Counted from the first letter of the stretch, positions 1 through 9,023 are shown. The stretch is DNA of 64,000 bases from Duganella sp. CF402 (GCF_900109645.1 NZ_FOBG01000001.1:1-64000); one strand, 5' to 3'. The notes: a model not told the origin generated them from the letters alone. Program-made: numbers and translations.

Positions 1-8
1 CTTGTCCC
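1..8 (+). rRNA. 3' end of 23S rRNA (partial)
   Basis: The first bases resemble the 3'-terminal end of betaproteobacterial 23S rRNA, which lies upstream of the 5S gene in the usual operon order. Only about eight bases would be inside the window, so this rests mainly on the 5S gene that follows and on remembered family sequence. The exact end is uncertain. Confidence 0.4.
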
Positions 9-69
9 TATAACCTTGACGGTTATACGCATTTACTCGTTGATGAGTTACCCCTAAGTTAAATTGGAT

Positions 70-145
70 CCCGGCCTTCGCCGGGACGACGCGAAGCGTC
101 GCTTTACTTCTCCCAGATTCGCTGCGCAGCCACCGGCTGCGCAGC
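70..145 (+). other. 23S-5S spacer with three hairpins
   Basis: Three consecutive perfect inverted repeats are visible: CCCGGC/GCCGGG with a CTTC loop at 70-85, CGACGC/GCGTCG at 87-101, and the self-complementary GCTGCGCAGC present twice at 121-130 and 136-145. None is followed by a T-run, so they are more likely processing or structural elements of the rRNA precursor than terminators. Confidence 0.6.
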
Positions 146-156
146 ATACAAGTCAA

Positions 157-272
157 AGCTTGATGACCATAGTAAGTCGGTCCCACCCCTTCCCATCCCG
201 AACAGGACCGTGAAACGACTCTACGCCGATGATAGTGCTGCAACCAGTGTGAAAGTAGGTTATCGTCAAGCT
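157..272 (+). rRNA. rrf: 5S ribosomal RNA
   Basis: The roughly 116-nt stretch has the conserved 5S core (TCCCATCCCGAACAGGACCG, then GTGAAACGACTC and GCCGATGATAGT) and complementary ends: AGCTTGA at 157-163 pairs with TCAAGCT at 266-272 to form helix I. It lies directly downstream of the 23S end and is followed by a strong terminator, so it is the last gene of an rRNA operon. No tRNA is seen after it. Confidence 0.95.
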
Positions 273-284
273 AGTTATTAGAAG

Positions 285-320
285 AAGCCCCGTCAGGATG
301 AAATCCGGCGGGGCTTTTTT
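285..320 (+). terminator. rRNA operon terminator
   Basis: AAGCCCCG at 285-292 pairs with CGGGGCTT at 309-316 and is followed by a T-run. It sits 12 bases after the 5S gene and is a typical intrinsic terminator for the rRNA operon. Confidence 0.85.
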
Positions 321-378
321 GCTTTTTCTAGTTGCATAATGCATAATTGCCAATCGTCAATCTTGCCTATGCTTCTAT

Positions 379-2547
379 ATGTTTTATCAACGATTTTTGA
401 TTCTGGCTACGCTGCTTGGCTTACTGTCCGCTTGCGGCGGCGGAAGTGGTGCTCCTGCTACGCCTGCCCCGCCGCCAGTGGTGGTGGTGGATACTGATAA
501 AGACGGTTCACCGGATAACCAGGACGTCGCACCGAACGATCCGCTGTGCTTCGCAGCCTCAGATGCCGTTGGTGGCGTCTGCTATCTGAAAATTCTCGCT
601 AGTTCACGGCTGAAAGTGGTTGGCAACGCCAATGGCAAGATCTTCTTTAATTCTGAAGACGATGCGCTGCGCCTGTATGCCTACGACCTGAAAACCAGGC
701 ACTTCCTCGGCCGCGTGAACATGGTGGGTTTTACGCCGGTGGCCTACGCCTATGTGCCCGACCACGCCACGCTGTATGTCGGCGACTCGGCTGGCAAGGT
801 GCACGCCTATTCCGAATCGCTGCAGGAAAGCACCACCCTCTTTGCCAGTGTGAAAAGCGCAATTGGCGGCATGGCTGCCGCCGGCAAATACCTGATGGTG
901 GAAGATGGCAGCGGCGCCTGGGCTACTCACTACGTCTACGATAAACAAGGCAAGCTGACTGACAGCAAGGATTGGAACTACTATTCGCGTTATTACGAAT
1001 GGAGCGCGGCACTGTCGCGCCTGTATTTCTTCCGCGACGCGCAAACGCCCAATGACCTGATGTATGAAGTCATCGACCAGTCCACTGGCAAGATTAGCGC
1101 CAACGGTGAGACGCCTTATCACGGTTCTTACATTATCAACGGACCGATCAAGGCCAATCCATCGGGAAGCAAGGTGCTGCTGGGCAGCGGCGATATCTAC
1201 GCAGCGCCCGAGCTGACCTGGAGCGGCAGCCTGGGTAGCAGCGTCACCAATGCGGCCTGGATCGCCAGCGGCGAACTGATTTCCCTGAGCCCGGCGGGTA
1301 CGCAAACCCGCTTGTTACGCTACGATGCCAACAACCGGCGTGTCGAGGAAGTGCTGATCGCCGGCGACGTGCTGGAGGTCGCGGTCGACAGCGGCGTCAA
1401 TTACCTGGTGGTGCGACTGGCGGACCATATCGATTTCGTGCGCTACACGCCTTCGGACGATACCGATGGCGACGGCGTTCCCAATACGCTGGACAAATTC
1501 CCGCTCGACAAATCGGCTGCGGTTGACTCCGACAACGACGGCTATCCGGATGCTTTCCTGAGCGGCATGTCGGCCGCCGACAGCACTACCGGCCTGACAC
1601 GCGACTTCTATCCACTCGATGCCAGTTGCCATGCCCAGGAAGAGGGCGATGGCGTCAACTGCAAGGTGGTGATGCCGGCCTTCACGCCCGATGTGGTGGC
1701 TGGCGACGGACGCGACGTGATCTACCTGTTGAGCAAGGCAAATAACCGCGTGTACCGCTGGTCCAAGGCCAGCGGCGGCTACGTGTCGCCGTATGTGGTC
1801 GGGCAAAAAAGCGGCACGCCGGAAAGCCCGGTCAAGATGGCCCTGTCGCTGGAACACCAGCGGCTCTATTTGGGCTACGCTTCCGGTCTGATCACCTACA
1901 TCAGTCTCAGCGGCGATCCGGTCGAAACCCGCTTTGCATCGACGGCAATGGCTGTCGGCGGCCTGGCGGCCACAGGCAACTATTTGCTGGCGCAGGATGC
2001 CAGCGGCGCATGGGCCACGCACTACATTTTCGACAAACAAGGCAAGCTCACGGACAGCAAGGACTGGAACTATTACTCGCGGTCATATGAATGGTACGGT
2101 GCGCTGTCGCGCATCTATTTCTTTCGTGACGACACCAGTCCAAATGACTTGCTTTACGAAACGATCGACCAGGCCAGCGGCAAAATCAGCGGTGATGGCG
2201 AGACCCCGTATCACGGCAGTTACGCGATCCAGGGGCCGATCCGGGTATCGCTGGGCGGCGGCCGGATTCTTCTCGGTAGCGGCGATATCTATAGCGGCAG
2301 CGACCTGACAGTGGTCAAATCGCTGGGCGCGTCCGTCTTCGACGCCCAATGGCTCGATAGCGGCGGATTAGTCACGATGACGGCTAGCGGAACGGAAACC
2401 CGGCTTGCCAGCTACGATGCCAGCATCAAATTGAGCGGGCAGCAGACCGTGGCCGGGAAGCCGGTGGCCATGTTGCGGATGGGGACGGGGATCGTCGTCA
2501 TCACCCAGGCTGCCGATCTGTCGAGGCTGAATTTCGTGAGTATGTGA
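379..2547 (+). CDS. Large secreted lipoprotein with duplicated propeller-like halves
   Basis: A 722-residue protein with a lipobox (hydrophobic stretch ending LLSAC, then GGGS), so it is expected to be lipid-anchored and exported. A Pro/Val linker leads to an Asp-rich calcium-type loop (DTDKDGSPD near residue 39); two more such loops (DTDGDGVPN near 360, DSDNDGYPD near 383) separate two homologous halves. Residues about 164-300 and 525-653 are near copies, sharing SGAWATHY, DKQGKLTDSKDWNYYSR, GETPYHGSY and LLGSGDIY. Repeating beta-type segments in both halves suggest beta-propellers, which is inference. It lies alone after the rRNA terminator; no clear ribosome-binding site precedes the ATG. 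Function is unknown; surface binding is plausible. Confidence 0.8.
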   Translation: MFYQRFLILATLLGLLSACGGGSGAPATPAPPPVVVVDTDKDGSPDNQDVAPNDPLCFAASDAVGGVCYLKILASSRLKVVGNANGKIFFNSEDDALRLYAYDLKTRHFLGRVNMVGFTPVAYAYVPDHATLYVGDSAGKVHAYSESLQESTTLFASVKSAIGGMAAAGKYLMVEDGSGAWATHYVYDKQGKLTDSKDWNYYSRYYEWSAALSRLYFFRDAQTPNDLMYEVIDQSTGKISANGETPYHGSYIINGPIKANPSGSKVLLGSGDIYAAPELTWSGSLGSSVTNAAWIASGELISLSPAGTQTRLLRYDANNRRVEEVLIAGDVLEVAVDSGVNYLVVRLADHIDFVRYTPSDDTDGDGVPNTLDKFPLDKSAAVDSDNDGYPDAFLSGMSAADSTTGLTRDFYPLDASCHAQEEGDGVNCKVVMPAFTPDVVAGDGRDVIYLLSKANNRVYRWSKASGGYVSPYVVGQKSGTPESPVKMALSLEHQRLYLGYASGLITYISLSGDPVETRFASTAMAVGGLAATGNYLLAQDASGAWATHYIFDKQGKLTDSKDWNYYSRSYEWYGALSRIYFFRDDTSPNDLLYETIDQASGKISGDGETPYHGSYAIQGPIRVSLGGGRILLGSGDIYSGSDLTVVKSLGASVFDAQWLDSGGLVTMTASGTETRLASYDASIKLSGQQTVAGKPVAMLRMGTGIVVITQAADLSRLNFVSM

Positions 2548-2638
2548 TTTAATGCAACGCGTCATCACTATTCCTGTGCAGGGCAGCGTTTGGGTTGTAT
2601 TATTTATCGGTGTCCAACCCACCTGAGGTAGAGATCTT

Positions 2639-3574
2639 ATGGCAGATGCAAAAAAATATCGCTTGGTTACGCGGAGCGATTTTGACGGCTTGGTGTGTGC
2701 GGTACTGTTAAAGCACCTGGACTTGATCGACGAGATCCTGTTCGTACACCCGAAGGACATGCAGGATGGCAAAATCACCATTACCGATCGCGACATCACG
2801 ACCAACCTGCCGTACGTGGCGGGCGCGCATCTGGCGTTTGACCACCACTTGTCCGAAACCATCCGTAATACTGGCGAGCGCAAGAACCACATCATCCATC
2901 CCGAGGCGCCATCGGCCGCGCGCGTGGTGTATGACTACTACGGCGGTTTGAAAGCGTTCCCGGCCTCGTGGGACGACATGATGGCGGCGGTAGACAAGGG
3001 CGATGCGGCGCGCTTCAACGAGCAGGAAGTGCTGAATCCGGAAGGCTGGGATCTGCTGAACTTCCTGATGGACGCGCGCACCGGCCTGGGCCGCTTCCGC
3101 GAGTTCCGCATCTCGAACTACAACCTGATGATGGACCTGATCGACTACTGCAAGAACCACTCGATCAAGGAGATCATGGAACTGCCGGATGTGAAGGAGC
3201 GCAAGGAGCTGTACTTCGAGCATGCCGAGAAGTGCAAGGACCAGATCCGCCGCTGCGCTACGGTACACAAGAACCTGGTGGTGCTGGATCTGCGCAATGA
3301 AGAGATCATCTTCGCCGGCAACCGCTTCATCGTCTACGCGCTGTTCCCGCAGACGAATATCTCGATCCACGTGCTGTGGGGCCTGAAGAACCAGAACACC
3401 GTGTTCGCCACCGGCAAATCGATTTTGAACCGCACCTCGAAGACCAATATCGGCGCGCTGATGCTGGAATATGGTGGTGGTGGCCACGAGAATGCCGGCA
3501 CCTGCCAGGTCGATAATGAAATGGCGGATGACGTGCTCGGCGCGTTGATCCATCGGATTACTACCGAGGGCTAA
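2639..3574 (+). CDS. DHH-family phosphoesterase (exopolyphosphatase-like)
   Basis: 311 residues with the DHH superfamily layout: an N-terminal DFDG motif (residues 14-17), DHH around residue 69, and a C-terminal DHHA1-type glycine-rich segment GGGGHENAGTC that binds substrate. Family members are manganese-dependent phosphodiesterases or phosphatases (oligonucleotide, c-di-AMP or polyphosphate hydrolysis), and betaproteobacterial homologues are commonly labelled exopolyphosphatase-like. The actual substrate cannot be told from sequence. GAGGTAGAG lies just before the ATG as ribosome-binding site. The gene is monocistronic and ends at a bidirectional terminator shared with the convergent flavoprotein gene. 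Confidence 0.85.
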   Translation: MADAKKYRLVTRSDFDGLVCAVLLKHLDLIDEILFVHPKDMQDGKITITDRDITTNLPYVAGAHLAFDHHLSETIRNTGERKNHIIHPEAPSAARVVYDYYGGLKAFPASWDDMMAAVDKGDAARFNEQEVLNPEGWDLLNFLMDARTGLGRFREFRISNYNLMMDLIDYCKNHSIKEIMELPDVKERKELYFEHAEKCKDQIRRCATVHKNLVVLDLRNEEIIFAGNRFIVYALFPQTNISIHVLWGLKNQNTVFATGKSILNRTSKTNIGALMLEYGGGGHENAGTCQVDNEMADDVLGALIHRITTEG

Positions 3575-3578
3575 AACC

Positions 3579-3603
3579 AAAACGGCGCCAGAGGCGCCGT
3601 TTT
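3579..3603. terminator. Bidirectional terminator
   Basis: AAAACGGCGCC at 3579-3589 and GGCGCCGTTTT at 3593-3603 form a perfect 11-bp stem with a 3-nt loop. It has T-tracts in both directions between two convergent genes. Confidence 0.9.
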
Positions 3604-3606
3604 TAA

Positions 3607-4863
3607 TTAGAACTCTTTTTCAGGAAGAGCTATGGTGTTATCGGTGCTGAACTGGTAGTCCCTGAACACGTGCTCCGCCGTCAGCATCTGGTAGTCGCCA
3701 TCCGGCTTCTTGAACGAAGTGTCCTTCAGCTTGTAGGTGTAATGGCCGCAGGTCCAGCAGTTGAAGTTGCGCATGTGGGTGCACAGGCAGGTCTTGTCCA
3801 TCACCACCACGGTCTTGGCGTCGGGATTGGCCATCACCTCGCGGTTGTACGCGTTGATGTAGGAGCAGTTGCCGGTCGAGTCCAGCAGGTAGCCATACGA
3901 TTCGCAACCCGGACGGATGCCGGAGCCGATCGCCGGCGTGTTCTTCAGCATGCGCATCGGATAGCCGGTCGGCGAGACGCCGTTGACGATGATGTCGTCT
4001 TCCGTCGCCTTGAAGTATTCCTGCTTGACCTTCTCCGGCAAGCCGCATTCCTTGGTGACGGTGAAGCGGGTCGCCACCTGCACGCCAGCCGCGCCGGCTT
4101 CGAGGAAGCTCACCGCGTCCGAGCCGGTGAAGATGCCGCCGGCCGCGATCAGCGGAATGTCCAGGTTCTCTTCCTTGAAGTATGCCAGCAACTCCTTGGT
4201 GATGGTCATCAGGTCGTAGTCTTTCCAGTCCTCGAGGCCGAAGCCGAGGTGGCCGCCGGCCAGCGGGCCTTCGACAATGACGTAATCGGGCAGGCGGTTC
4301 AGCTTGGCGTTCTTGCGCAGGAAGATCTGCAGCGCGCGCACCGACGAGACGATGATGCCCAGCTTGGCTTCACGGAAGCGCGGATGGTCGGCCATCAGCG
4401 CGAACGAGCCGAAGTGCAGGCCGGCCGACAGGGTGATGCCGTCGATGCCGGCGTCCAGCGCCGCGTTGAGGCGGGTGCGCAGGGTCTCGCGCGGGCCGTT
4501 CATGGTCAGCTTTTCCATGCAGTTGACGAAGATCAGGCCGGGCCCTTGTTTCGCCTTCATGGTGGCGCCGATGTGCAGGCGCTGGGCTTCGGCCAGGCGC
4601 TCCAGGTCGAACTGGACAATCGACTTGTCCATGTTGTTGATGTTGTGCTTGTACAGCTTGGTCTTGTCCTTGACGAAGCTGGTGTCGAACTTGCGGTCCG
4701 ACACGTCTTCCACCATCGCGTCCGAGATATGGCCGATACCGCCCAGGCGGGCCGCTTCCAGCGCCAGTTCCGAGGTCGAGATATCGACACCCATTCCGCC
4801 GATCATGATGGGCACATATTCTTCATTGCCAAATCGCAGGCGGAAATCATCAACACGTTTCAT
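3607..4863 (-). CDS. Nitronate monooxygenase / 2-nitropropane dioxygenase-like flavoprotein
   Basis: 418 residues with the TIM-barrel FMN-oxidoreductase pattern of the nitronate monooxygenase/FabK group: an N-terminal substrate-side segment MIGGMGVDIS, the flavin loop VEGPLAGGHLGF in the middle, and the phosphate-binding AAGGIFTG followed by GAAGVQVATRF. Family members oxidise nitronates or act as enoyl-ACP reductases; the substrate here is not deducible. The protein is longer than a typical 320-360 residue NMO because of a C-terminal extension of about 60 residues that holds four cysteines (359, 361, 369, 372), suggesting a metal site. It is transcribed away from yajQ with 147 bases between them. 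Confidence 0.8.
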   Translation of the reverse strand: MKRVDDFRLRFGNEEYVPIMIGGMGVDISTSELALEAARLGGIGHISDAMVEDVSDRKFDTSFVKDKTKLYKHNINNMDKSIVQFDLERLAEAQRLHIGATMKAKQGPGLIFVNCMEKLTMNGPRETLRTRLNAALDAGIDGITLSAGLHFGSFALMADHPRFREAKLGIIVSSVRALQIFLRKNAKLNRLPDYVIVEGPLAGGHLGFGLEDWKDYDLMTITKELLAYFKEENLDIPLIAAGGIFTGSDAVSFLEAGAAGVQVATRFTVTKECGLPEKVKQEYFKATEDDIIVNGVSPTGYPMRMLKNTPAIGSGIRPGCESYGYLLDSTGNCSYINAYNREVMANPDAKTVVVMDKTCLCTHMRNFNCWTCGHYTYKLKDTSFKKPDGDYQMLTAEHVFRDYQFSTDNTIALPEKEF

Positions 4864-4914
4864 TGCTATCCTTAGACTACCGAAGTTATTTGCGGTCGCG
4901 CGGCAGTACGCATG

Positions 4915-4929
4915 ATCGGGGTTCCCGAT
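4915..4929. other. Small hairpin in yajQ-NMO gap
   Basis: ATCGGG and CCCGAT flank a 3-nt loop between two minus-strand genes. There is no T-run, so it is not a convincing terminator. The rest of the 4864-5010 gap shows nothing I can name. Confidence 0.3.
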
Positions 4930-5010
4930 TCATTCTACTCCATGTGTACTACAGCTTTGTGACGGCGCGGCAGCGCTGGGCTGGCCGCGCGCGCGGGCGG
5001 CGGATGGACC

Positions 5011-5496
5011 TTAGTCGCGGAAGTTGTTGAATTCCAGCGGCAGATCGGTGGCATCCTTGCGCAGCAGGGCCATCGCGGCCTGCAGGTCGTCGCGCTTGGC
5101 GCCGGTGACGCGCACCGATTCGCCCTGGATCGCGGCCTGCACCTTCATCTTGCTGTCCTTGATGATGCGCACGATCTTCTTGGCGTCGTCGGATTCGATG
5201 CCGTTCTTGACCTTGATCACCTGGCGCACTTTGTCGCCGCCGATTTTCTTGATCTCGCCATCTTCGAGGAAGCGGACGTCGACCTTGCGCTTGCCCAGTT
5301 TGCCGATCAGCACGTCGCGCACTTGCTGCAACTGGAAATCGGAGTCGGCGGTCACGGTCAGCTCGCGCTCTTTTTGTTCGACGGCGGCGCCGGTACCCTT
5401 GAAGTCAAAGCGCGTGCCGATCTCTTTTTGAGATTGCTCGACGGCATTCTTTACTTCGATCATATCGGCTTCCAAAACTACATCAAACGACGGCAT
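5011..5496 (-). CDS. yajQ: YajQ family nucleotide/c-di-GMP-binding protein
   Basis: 161 residues matching the YajQ family from end to end: start [12 protein letters not shown], then [29 protein letters not shown], and the C-terminal [10 protein letters not shown]. It is a soluble protein of two ferredoxin-like domains. Some family members (Xanthomonas, Pseudomonas) bind cyclic-di-GMP and alter transcription; the basic role elsewhere is unclear. A c-di-GMP link would fit the Wsp operon nearby, but that is inference. It is divergent from murB, sharing a 132-base promoter region. Confidence 0.92.
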   Translation of the reverse strand: MPSFDVVLEADMIEVKNAVEQSQKEIGTRFDFKGTGAAVEQKERELTVTADSDFQLQQVRDVLIGKLGKRKVDVRFLEDGEIKKIGGDKVRQVIKVKNGIESDDAKKIVRIIKDSKMKVQAAIQGESVRVTGAKRDDLQAAMALLRKDATDLPLEFNNFRD

Positions 5497-5572
5497 AGCT
5501 ATTTCCTTTATTGTGCTGCTTCAAAGACTGCCATTTTAACGGACAACCTGCGATTCGCAGCCATATCGACGC

Positions 5573-5600
5573 TGGTTTTTTGCTTGTTTGGCTCTATAAT
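5573..5600 (+). promoter_or_regulatory. Probable sigma-70 promoter of murB
   Basis: A perfect TATAAT lies at 5595-5600 with a weak -35 (TGGTTT at 5573-5578, 16-bp spacing). It sits 28 bases upstream of the murB ATG in the yajQ/murB divergent region. Confidence 0.5.
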
Positions 5601-5628
5601 CGACTAAATTTATTGGTTATTTCCCCTC

Positions 5629-6639
5629 ATGTCCGCACCGTCTTCGATCCAGTACCAGCATTCGCTACTATCTCTCAACACTTTCGGCATCGCGGCGACC
5701 GCGCGCGCGTATTTGCGCGTTACGGAAAAAGAGCAACTGCTCGGCGTTTATGCTGATGGCGCTTGGGCTACTTTGCCGAAGCTGGTGTTGGGCGGTGGCA
5801 GCAATGTGCTGTTGACGCGCGATTTCGACGGCCTGGTGTTGCACATTGCGCTGGCAGGAAAAGAGCTGGTTGGTGGCGATGAGCGGCATCACTTTGTGCG
5901 CGCGGCGGCCGGTGAAAACTGGCATGCGTTTGTGCAGTGGACCATCGCACAGGGCCTTGGCGGCCTGGAAAACTTGTCGCTGATTCCAGGCACGGTGGGC
6001 GCCGCGCCGATCCAGAATATCGGCGCGTACGGACTCGAAATCAAGGACGTGTTCCGCAGCGTGACGGTGTTCGATCCGGCCAGCGGCGAGACGCGCGTGA
6101 TGGACGGCGCCGCGTGCCGCTTCGGTTATCGCGACAGTGTGTTCAAACACGAAGGCCGCCATCTGATTATTCTCGACGTGACCTTTGCGCTGCCCAAGCA
6201 GTGGACGCCGAATCTGCGCTACGCCGAACTGGCGGCGGAGCCGGACCTGACCTCGCCACGCAACATCGCCGACGCGGTGATCGCGATCCGCAGCCGCAAG
6301 CTGCCGGATCCTGCGGTGATCGGCAACGCCGGCAGCTTCTTCAAGAATCCCGTGGTGCCGGGCGCGCAATGCGCGGCGCTGCTGGAGCGTTTCCCGAACC
6401 TGGTGCACCATGCGCAGCCCGACGGCAGCGAGAAGCTGGCCGCCGGCTGGCTGATCGATCAATGCGGCTGGAAGGGCAAGAGCCTTGGCGCGGCCGGCGT
6501 GTATCCGAAGCAGGCGCTGGTGCTGGTGAATAACGGCGGCGCCACCGGCGCCGAGGTGGTGGCGCTGGCCCAGGCGATCCAGGCCGACGTGCAGGCGCGC
6601 TACGGCGTGCTGCTGGAACCGGAGCCGGTGTTTATCTGA
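5629..6639 (+). CDS. murB: UDP-N-acetylenolpyruvoylglucosamine reductase (MurB, type I)
   Basis: 336 residues. It reduces UDP-GlcNAc-enolpyruvate to UDP-MurNAc with NADPH and FAD, the second committed step of peptidoglycan synthesis in the cytoplasm. Visible hallmarks are the FAD-binding stretch GGGSNVLL, the [12 protein letters not shown] loop, YRDSVFK, the catalytic-serine motif [10 protein letters not shown], and the C-terminal glutamate in EPEPVFI. Presence of the Tyr loop and overall length match E. coli-type MurB. It is convergent with the GAF gene, which ends only two bases away. Confidence 0.96.
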   Translation: MSAPSSIQYQHSLLSLNTFGIAATARAYLRVTEKEQLLGVYADGAWATLPKLVLGGGSNVLLTRDFDGLVLHIALAGKELVGGDERHHFVRAAAGENWHAFVQWTIAQGLGGLENLSLIPGTVGAAPIQNIGAYGLEIKDVFRSVTVFDPASGETRVMDGAACRFGYRDSVFKHEGRHLIILDVTFALPKQWTPNLRYAELAAEPDLTSPRNIADAVIAIRSRKLPDPAVIGNAGSFFKNPVVPGAQCAALLERFPNLVHHAQPDGSEKLAAGWLIDQCGWKGKSLGAAGVYPKQALVLVNNGGATGAEVVALAQAIQADVQARYGVLLEPEPVFI

Positions 6640-6641
6640 GT

Positions 6642-7577
6642 TTAAGGCCGGGCCGCCTGCACCAGTTCAATCGCGCTGTGGGCGTCTTCAGGGTAGAGCG
6701 AGCTGCCGGTGTGGCAGGCGGCGCGCAAGGCGGCGTCGCTGAAGCCTGGCAGAGGTTCGCCCGTCACCGACAGGCTGATGCGATGTAGCTGGCTGGTGAC
6801 GATGGAGCGGCGCGACGCCATGTTCAGGATCACGCCGAATTCATCGTGGCCGATGCGCGCCACCAGGTCGCCGGCGCGGCATTCGCGTTCGATGCGGCGC
6901 GAGATGTCGGCCAGCGCTTCCGGCAGCTTGTCGATACCGTCGATGCGCAGCACCGCCACGCCGATGTGCCCGCCGCCGGCTTGCGCCGGTGCTGCCGCCA
7001 GCTTGGCCTGCAGCTGTTCGTAGAAGAAGGCGCGGTTGGCGGTGCCGGTGGCTTCGTCCAGCGTCATGCGCTGCTTGAGCACATTCGGGCCTTCCTGCGT
7101 GGCGCGCTGCATCAGCATGGCCGTCATATTGGCCAGCAGCTGAGCAATCTCCACCTCGTACTCATTGAATTCGCGGGCTTCCTTCCACACCAGCTTCATG
7201 ACGGCGACGGCCTCGTCGCCGGCGATCAGCGGCACGATCACCATCGCGCGCAGGCCGACCTTGCGGCAGGCTTCGCGGTTGACGCGGTCATCGGTTTCGC
7301 TGTCGGTACACAGGGCGGCGGTGCGGCTGGTGAGCACGTGGCCGGACAGGCTGTTCGCCACCTTCATGCGCAAGCCTAGCTGCGCTTCCGCCAGGCCGCT
7401 GGCGGAGCGGTAGACGATGGAGTCGCCTTCCAACAATTCGACCACGGCGCCGTCGGCTCCCGTCAGTTGCACCGCCGTGGCGGAGGCGGCGTCCATCACC
7501 GCGCTCAGGTCATTGCCGAGGCCTACCAGCTGGACCTGTGCTGCGATGATGGCGAGTAGTTTATGGTTTGGGATCAT
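6642..7577 (-). CDS. GAF protein with degenerate GGDEF domain
   Basis: About 311 residues: a GAF sensor domain (about 20-155) and a C-terminal GGDEF-like domain starting DEATGTANR (174). The signature is GHDEF (243-247) instead of GG(D/E)EF, and the usual substrate Asn-Asp of the FxxxND segment is absent, while an I-site-like RAGD (234-237) is kept five residues before it. It is probably not a working diguanylate cyclase and more likely a c-di-GMP or GTP sensor, which is inference. It follows ppnP but after that gene's terminator. The start is uncertain: the ATG at 7577 is used here, while an ATG at 7598 would lie inside the terminator stem and add seven residues. Confidence 0.75.
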   Translation of the reverse strand: MIPNHKLLAIIAAQVQLVGLGNDLSAVMDAASATAVQLTGADGAVVELLEGDSIVYRSASGLAEAQLGLRMKVANSLSGHVLTSRTAALCTDSETDDRVNREACRKVGLRAMVIVPLIAGDEAVAVMKLVWKEAREFNEYEVEIAQLLANMTAMLMQRATQEGPNVLKQRMTLDEATGTANRAFFYEQLQAKLAAAPAQAGGGHIGVAVLRIDGIDKLPEALADISRRIERECRAGDLVARIGHDEFGVILNMASRRSIVTSQLHRISLSVTGEPLPGFSDAALRAACHTGSSLYPEDAHSAIELVQAARP

Positions 7578-7583
7578 GGTCGT

Positions 7584-7609
7584 AAAAAAAGCAGGCATAT
7601 GCCTGCTTT
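7584..7609 (-). terminator. Terminator after ppnP
   Basis: AAAGCAGGC (7588-7596) and GCCTGCTTT (7601-7609) form a perfect 9-bp stem with an ATAT loop. On the minus strand it is followed by seven Ts. It would end the Wsp-ppnP transcript, and the next gene's start codon lies within or just after it. Confidence 0.85.
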
Positions 7610-7624
7610 CAGTGTAGTTGCGGT

Positions 7625-7939
7625 TTAGCCGAAGTGGCAAACGTAATCGAGGGTTTCTACCGTTTCGATATCGAACTTGCTGTTGCCCGGCACTTTGAAT
7701 TCCTGGCCGGCCGAATAGGTCTGCCATTCGCTGGCGCCGTCCAGGCGCACCTTGCACACGCCGCCGGTGATTTCCATGATTTCTGGCGCGCCGGTGTTGA
7801 AGGTCAGGCTGGATGGGAAGATCACGCCGACGGATTTCTTGCTGCCGTCCGCGAGGATGATATTGTGCGATACGCATTTGCCGTCGAAGTAGATATTGGA
7901 TTTCTTGACGACGCTGACTTGATCGATTTGAGCACTCAT
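7625..7939 (-). CDS. ppnP: Pyrimidine/purine nucleoside phosphorylase PpnP
   Basis: 104 residues matching the PpnP (YaiE, DUF1255) cupin-like family along its length: [17 protein letters not shown] near the N-terminus, [13 protein letters not shown] mid-protein and [13 protein letters not shown] near the C-terminus. Family members phosphorolyse a broad set of nucleosides to the base and ribose-1-phosphate in the cytosol. Its ATG overlaps the wspR stop (ATGA), so it is translated with the Wsp operon, an unexpected position for a salvage enzyme. An intrinsic terminator follows. Confidence 0.93.
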   Translation of the reverse strand: MSAQIDQVSVVKKSNIYFDGKCVSHNIILADGSKKSVGVIFPSSLTFNTGAPEIMEITGGVCKVRLDGASEWQTYSAGQEFKVPGNSKFDIETVETLDYVCHFG

Positions 7940-9000
7940 GCTGCTGGTTTTCCTTGGTTCGATGAGGTGGGAGCGGGCAGTTCATCCGCGCTGACCACGC
8001 GGTTGCGGCCCGCGTGCTTGGCGGCGTACAGCGCCCGGTCGGCTTGCTGGATCAGCTCTTCGATGCTGCTGGCCGGCGACGGCACCACGCTGGCCACGCC
8101 GATCGACATGGTTACGCAGGACAGTTCCGTGGTCGCCTGCGGGTTCTCGATCGCGAGCTGCTCCAGGTGGCGGCGGCATGACTCGGCCACGATCAGCGCC
8201 CCAGTCAGTTGAGTATCCGGCAGGATAATCGCGAATTCCTCGCCGCCGTAGCGCGCAGCCAGGTCGGCCGGGCGCTTCAGGTGTTCGGTTAATACCGCGG
8301 CCACCTTCTTCAGGCATAAGTCGCCCGTGAGGTGGCCGAAGCTGTCGTTATACAGTTTGAAGAAGTCGACATCGCACATCAGCAGCGTCAACGGCTGCTT
8401 GTCGCGCTGGCCGCGCTGCCATTCGATGCGCATCACGTCATCGAAGCGGCGGCGGTTGGCGATGCCGGTCAGGCCGTCCAGCGCGGCCAGCTTTTGCAAT
8501 TCGATGTTGGCGTCGGCCAGCTGCTTCTGGCTTTCGCGCAGGAAGCGGAAGGCCTGGTCGCGCTGCAGGCGGCTGATGTGGGCGCCCGAGTGGTAGCGCA
8601 CGCGCGCCAGCAGTTCCAGCTTGTCCGGCAGCTTGACCATGTAGTCGTTGGCGCCGGTGGCGAAGCTGTGGGCCTTGAGCTTGGGGTCTTCCTTGGCCGA
8701 GAGGACGATCACCGGCACGTTGCGCAGGCCTTCCTCGTTGCGGTACTGGATGATCTGGCCGAAGCCGTCGATGGCCGGCATCACCAGGTCCTGCAGGATC
8801 ACGGTCGGCTGCAGTTGCAGGGCCGTCTCCAGAGATTTGGTGGCGTCGGTCACGTAATGGAATTCGATATCCGGCTGGTCGCTCAGCATGCGGCGCACGG
8901 CTTCGACGATGATCAACTGGTCGTCGACCAGCAGCACGCGCACTTTGAAGATGGTCAGGCCTGTTTCTTGATCTGCTGCGATTACTTGTGCTTCCGACAT
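7936..9000 (-). CDS. wspR: WspR: response regulator diguanylate cyclase
   Basis: 354 residues: a REC domain (about 20-140) with acidic pocket D26/D27 and phospho-acceptor D71 in LQDLVMP, a helical stalk, and a GGDEF domain with active-site GGEEF (253-257) and inhibitory RPAD I-site (244-247). Phosphorylated WspR makes cyclic-di-GMP from two GTP and raises biofilm and exopolysaccharide output. D71 and the I-site match the P. aeruginosa WspR arrangement closely. It is the output gene of the Wsp operon, 23 bases after wspF and overlapping ppnP by four bases. Confidence 0.95.
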   Translation of the reverse strand: MSEAQVIAADQETGLTIFKVRVLLVDDQLIIVEAVRRMLSDQPDIEFHYVTDATKSLETALQLQPTVILQDLVMPAIDGFGQIIQYRNEEGLRNVPVIVLSAKEDPKLKAHSFATGANDYMVKLPDKLELLARVRYHSGAHISRLQRDQAFRFLRESQKQLADANIELQKLAALDGLTGIANRRRFDDVMRIEWQRGQRDKQPLTLLMCDVDFFKLYNDSFGHLTGDLCLKKVAAVLTEHLKRPADLAARYGGEEFAIILPDTQLTGALIVAESCRRHLEQLAIENPQATTELSCVTMSIGVASVVPSPASSIEELIQQADRALYAAKHAGRNRVVSADELPAPTSSNQGKPAA

Positions 9001-9023
9001 CAGGATTCTCTTCTTCTGTGTTA

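Noticed and set aside
273..378. tRNA gene after the 5S gene
   Set aside because: Only an intrinsic terminator and an AT-rich leader are present; no cloverleaf can be drawn.
7599..7985. Long N-terminal extension of the GAF gene across ppnP
   Set aside because: It overlaps ppnP in another frame and shows no domain; the GAF domain begins after 7577.
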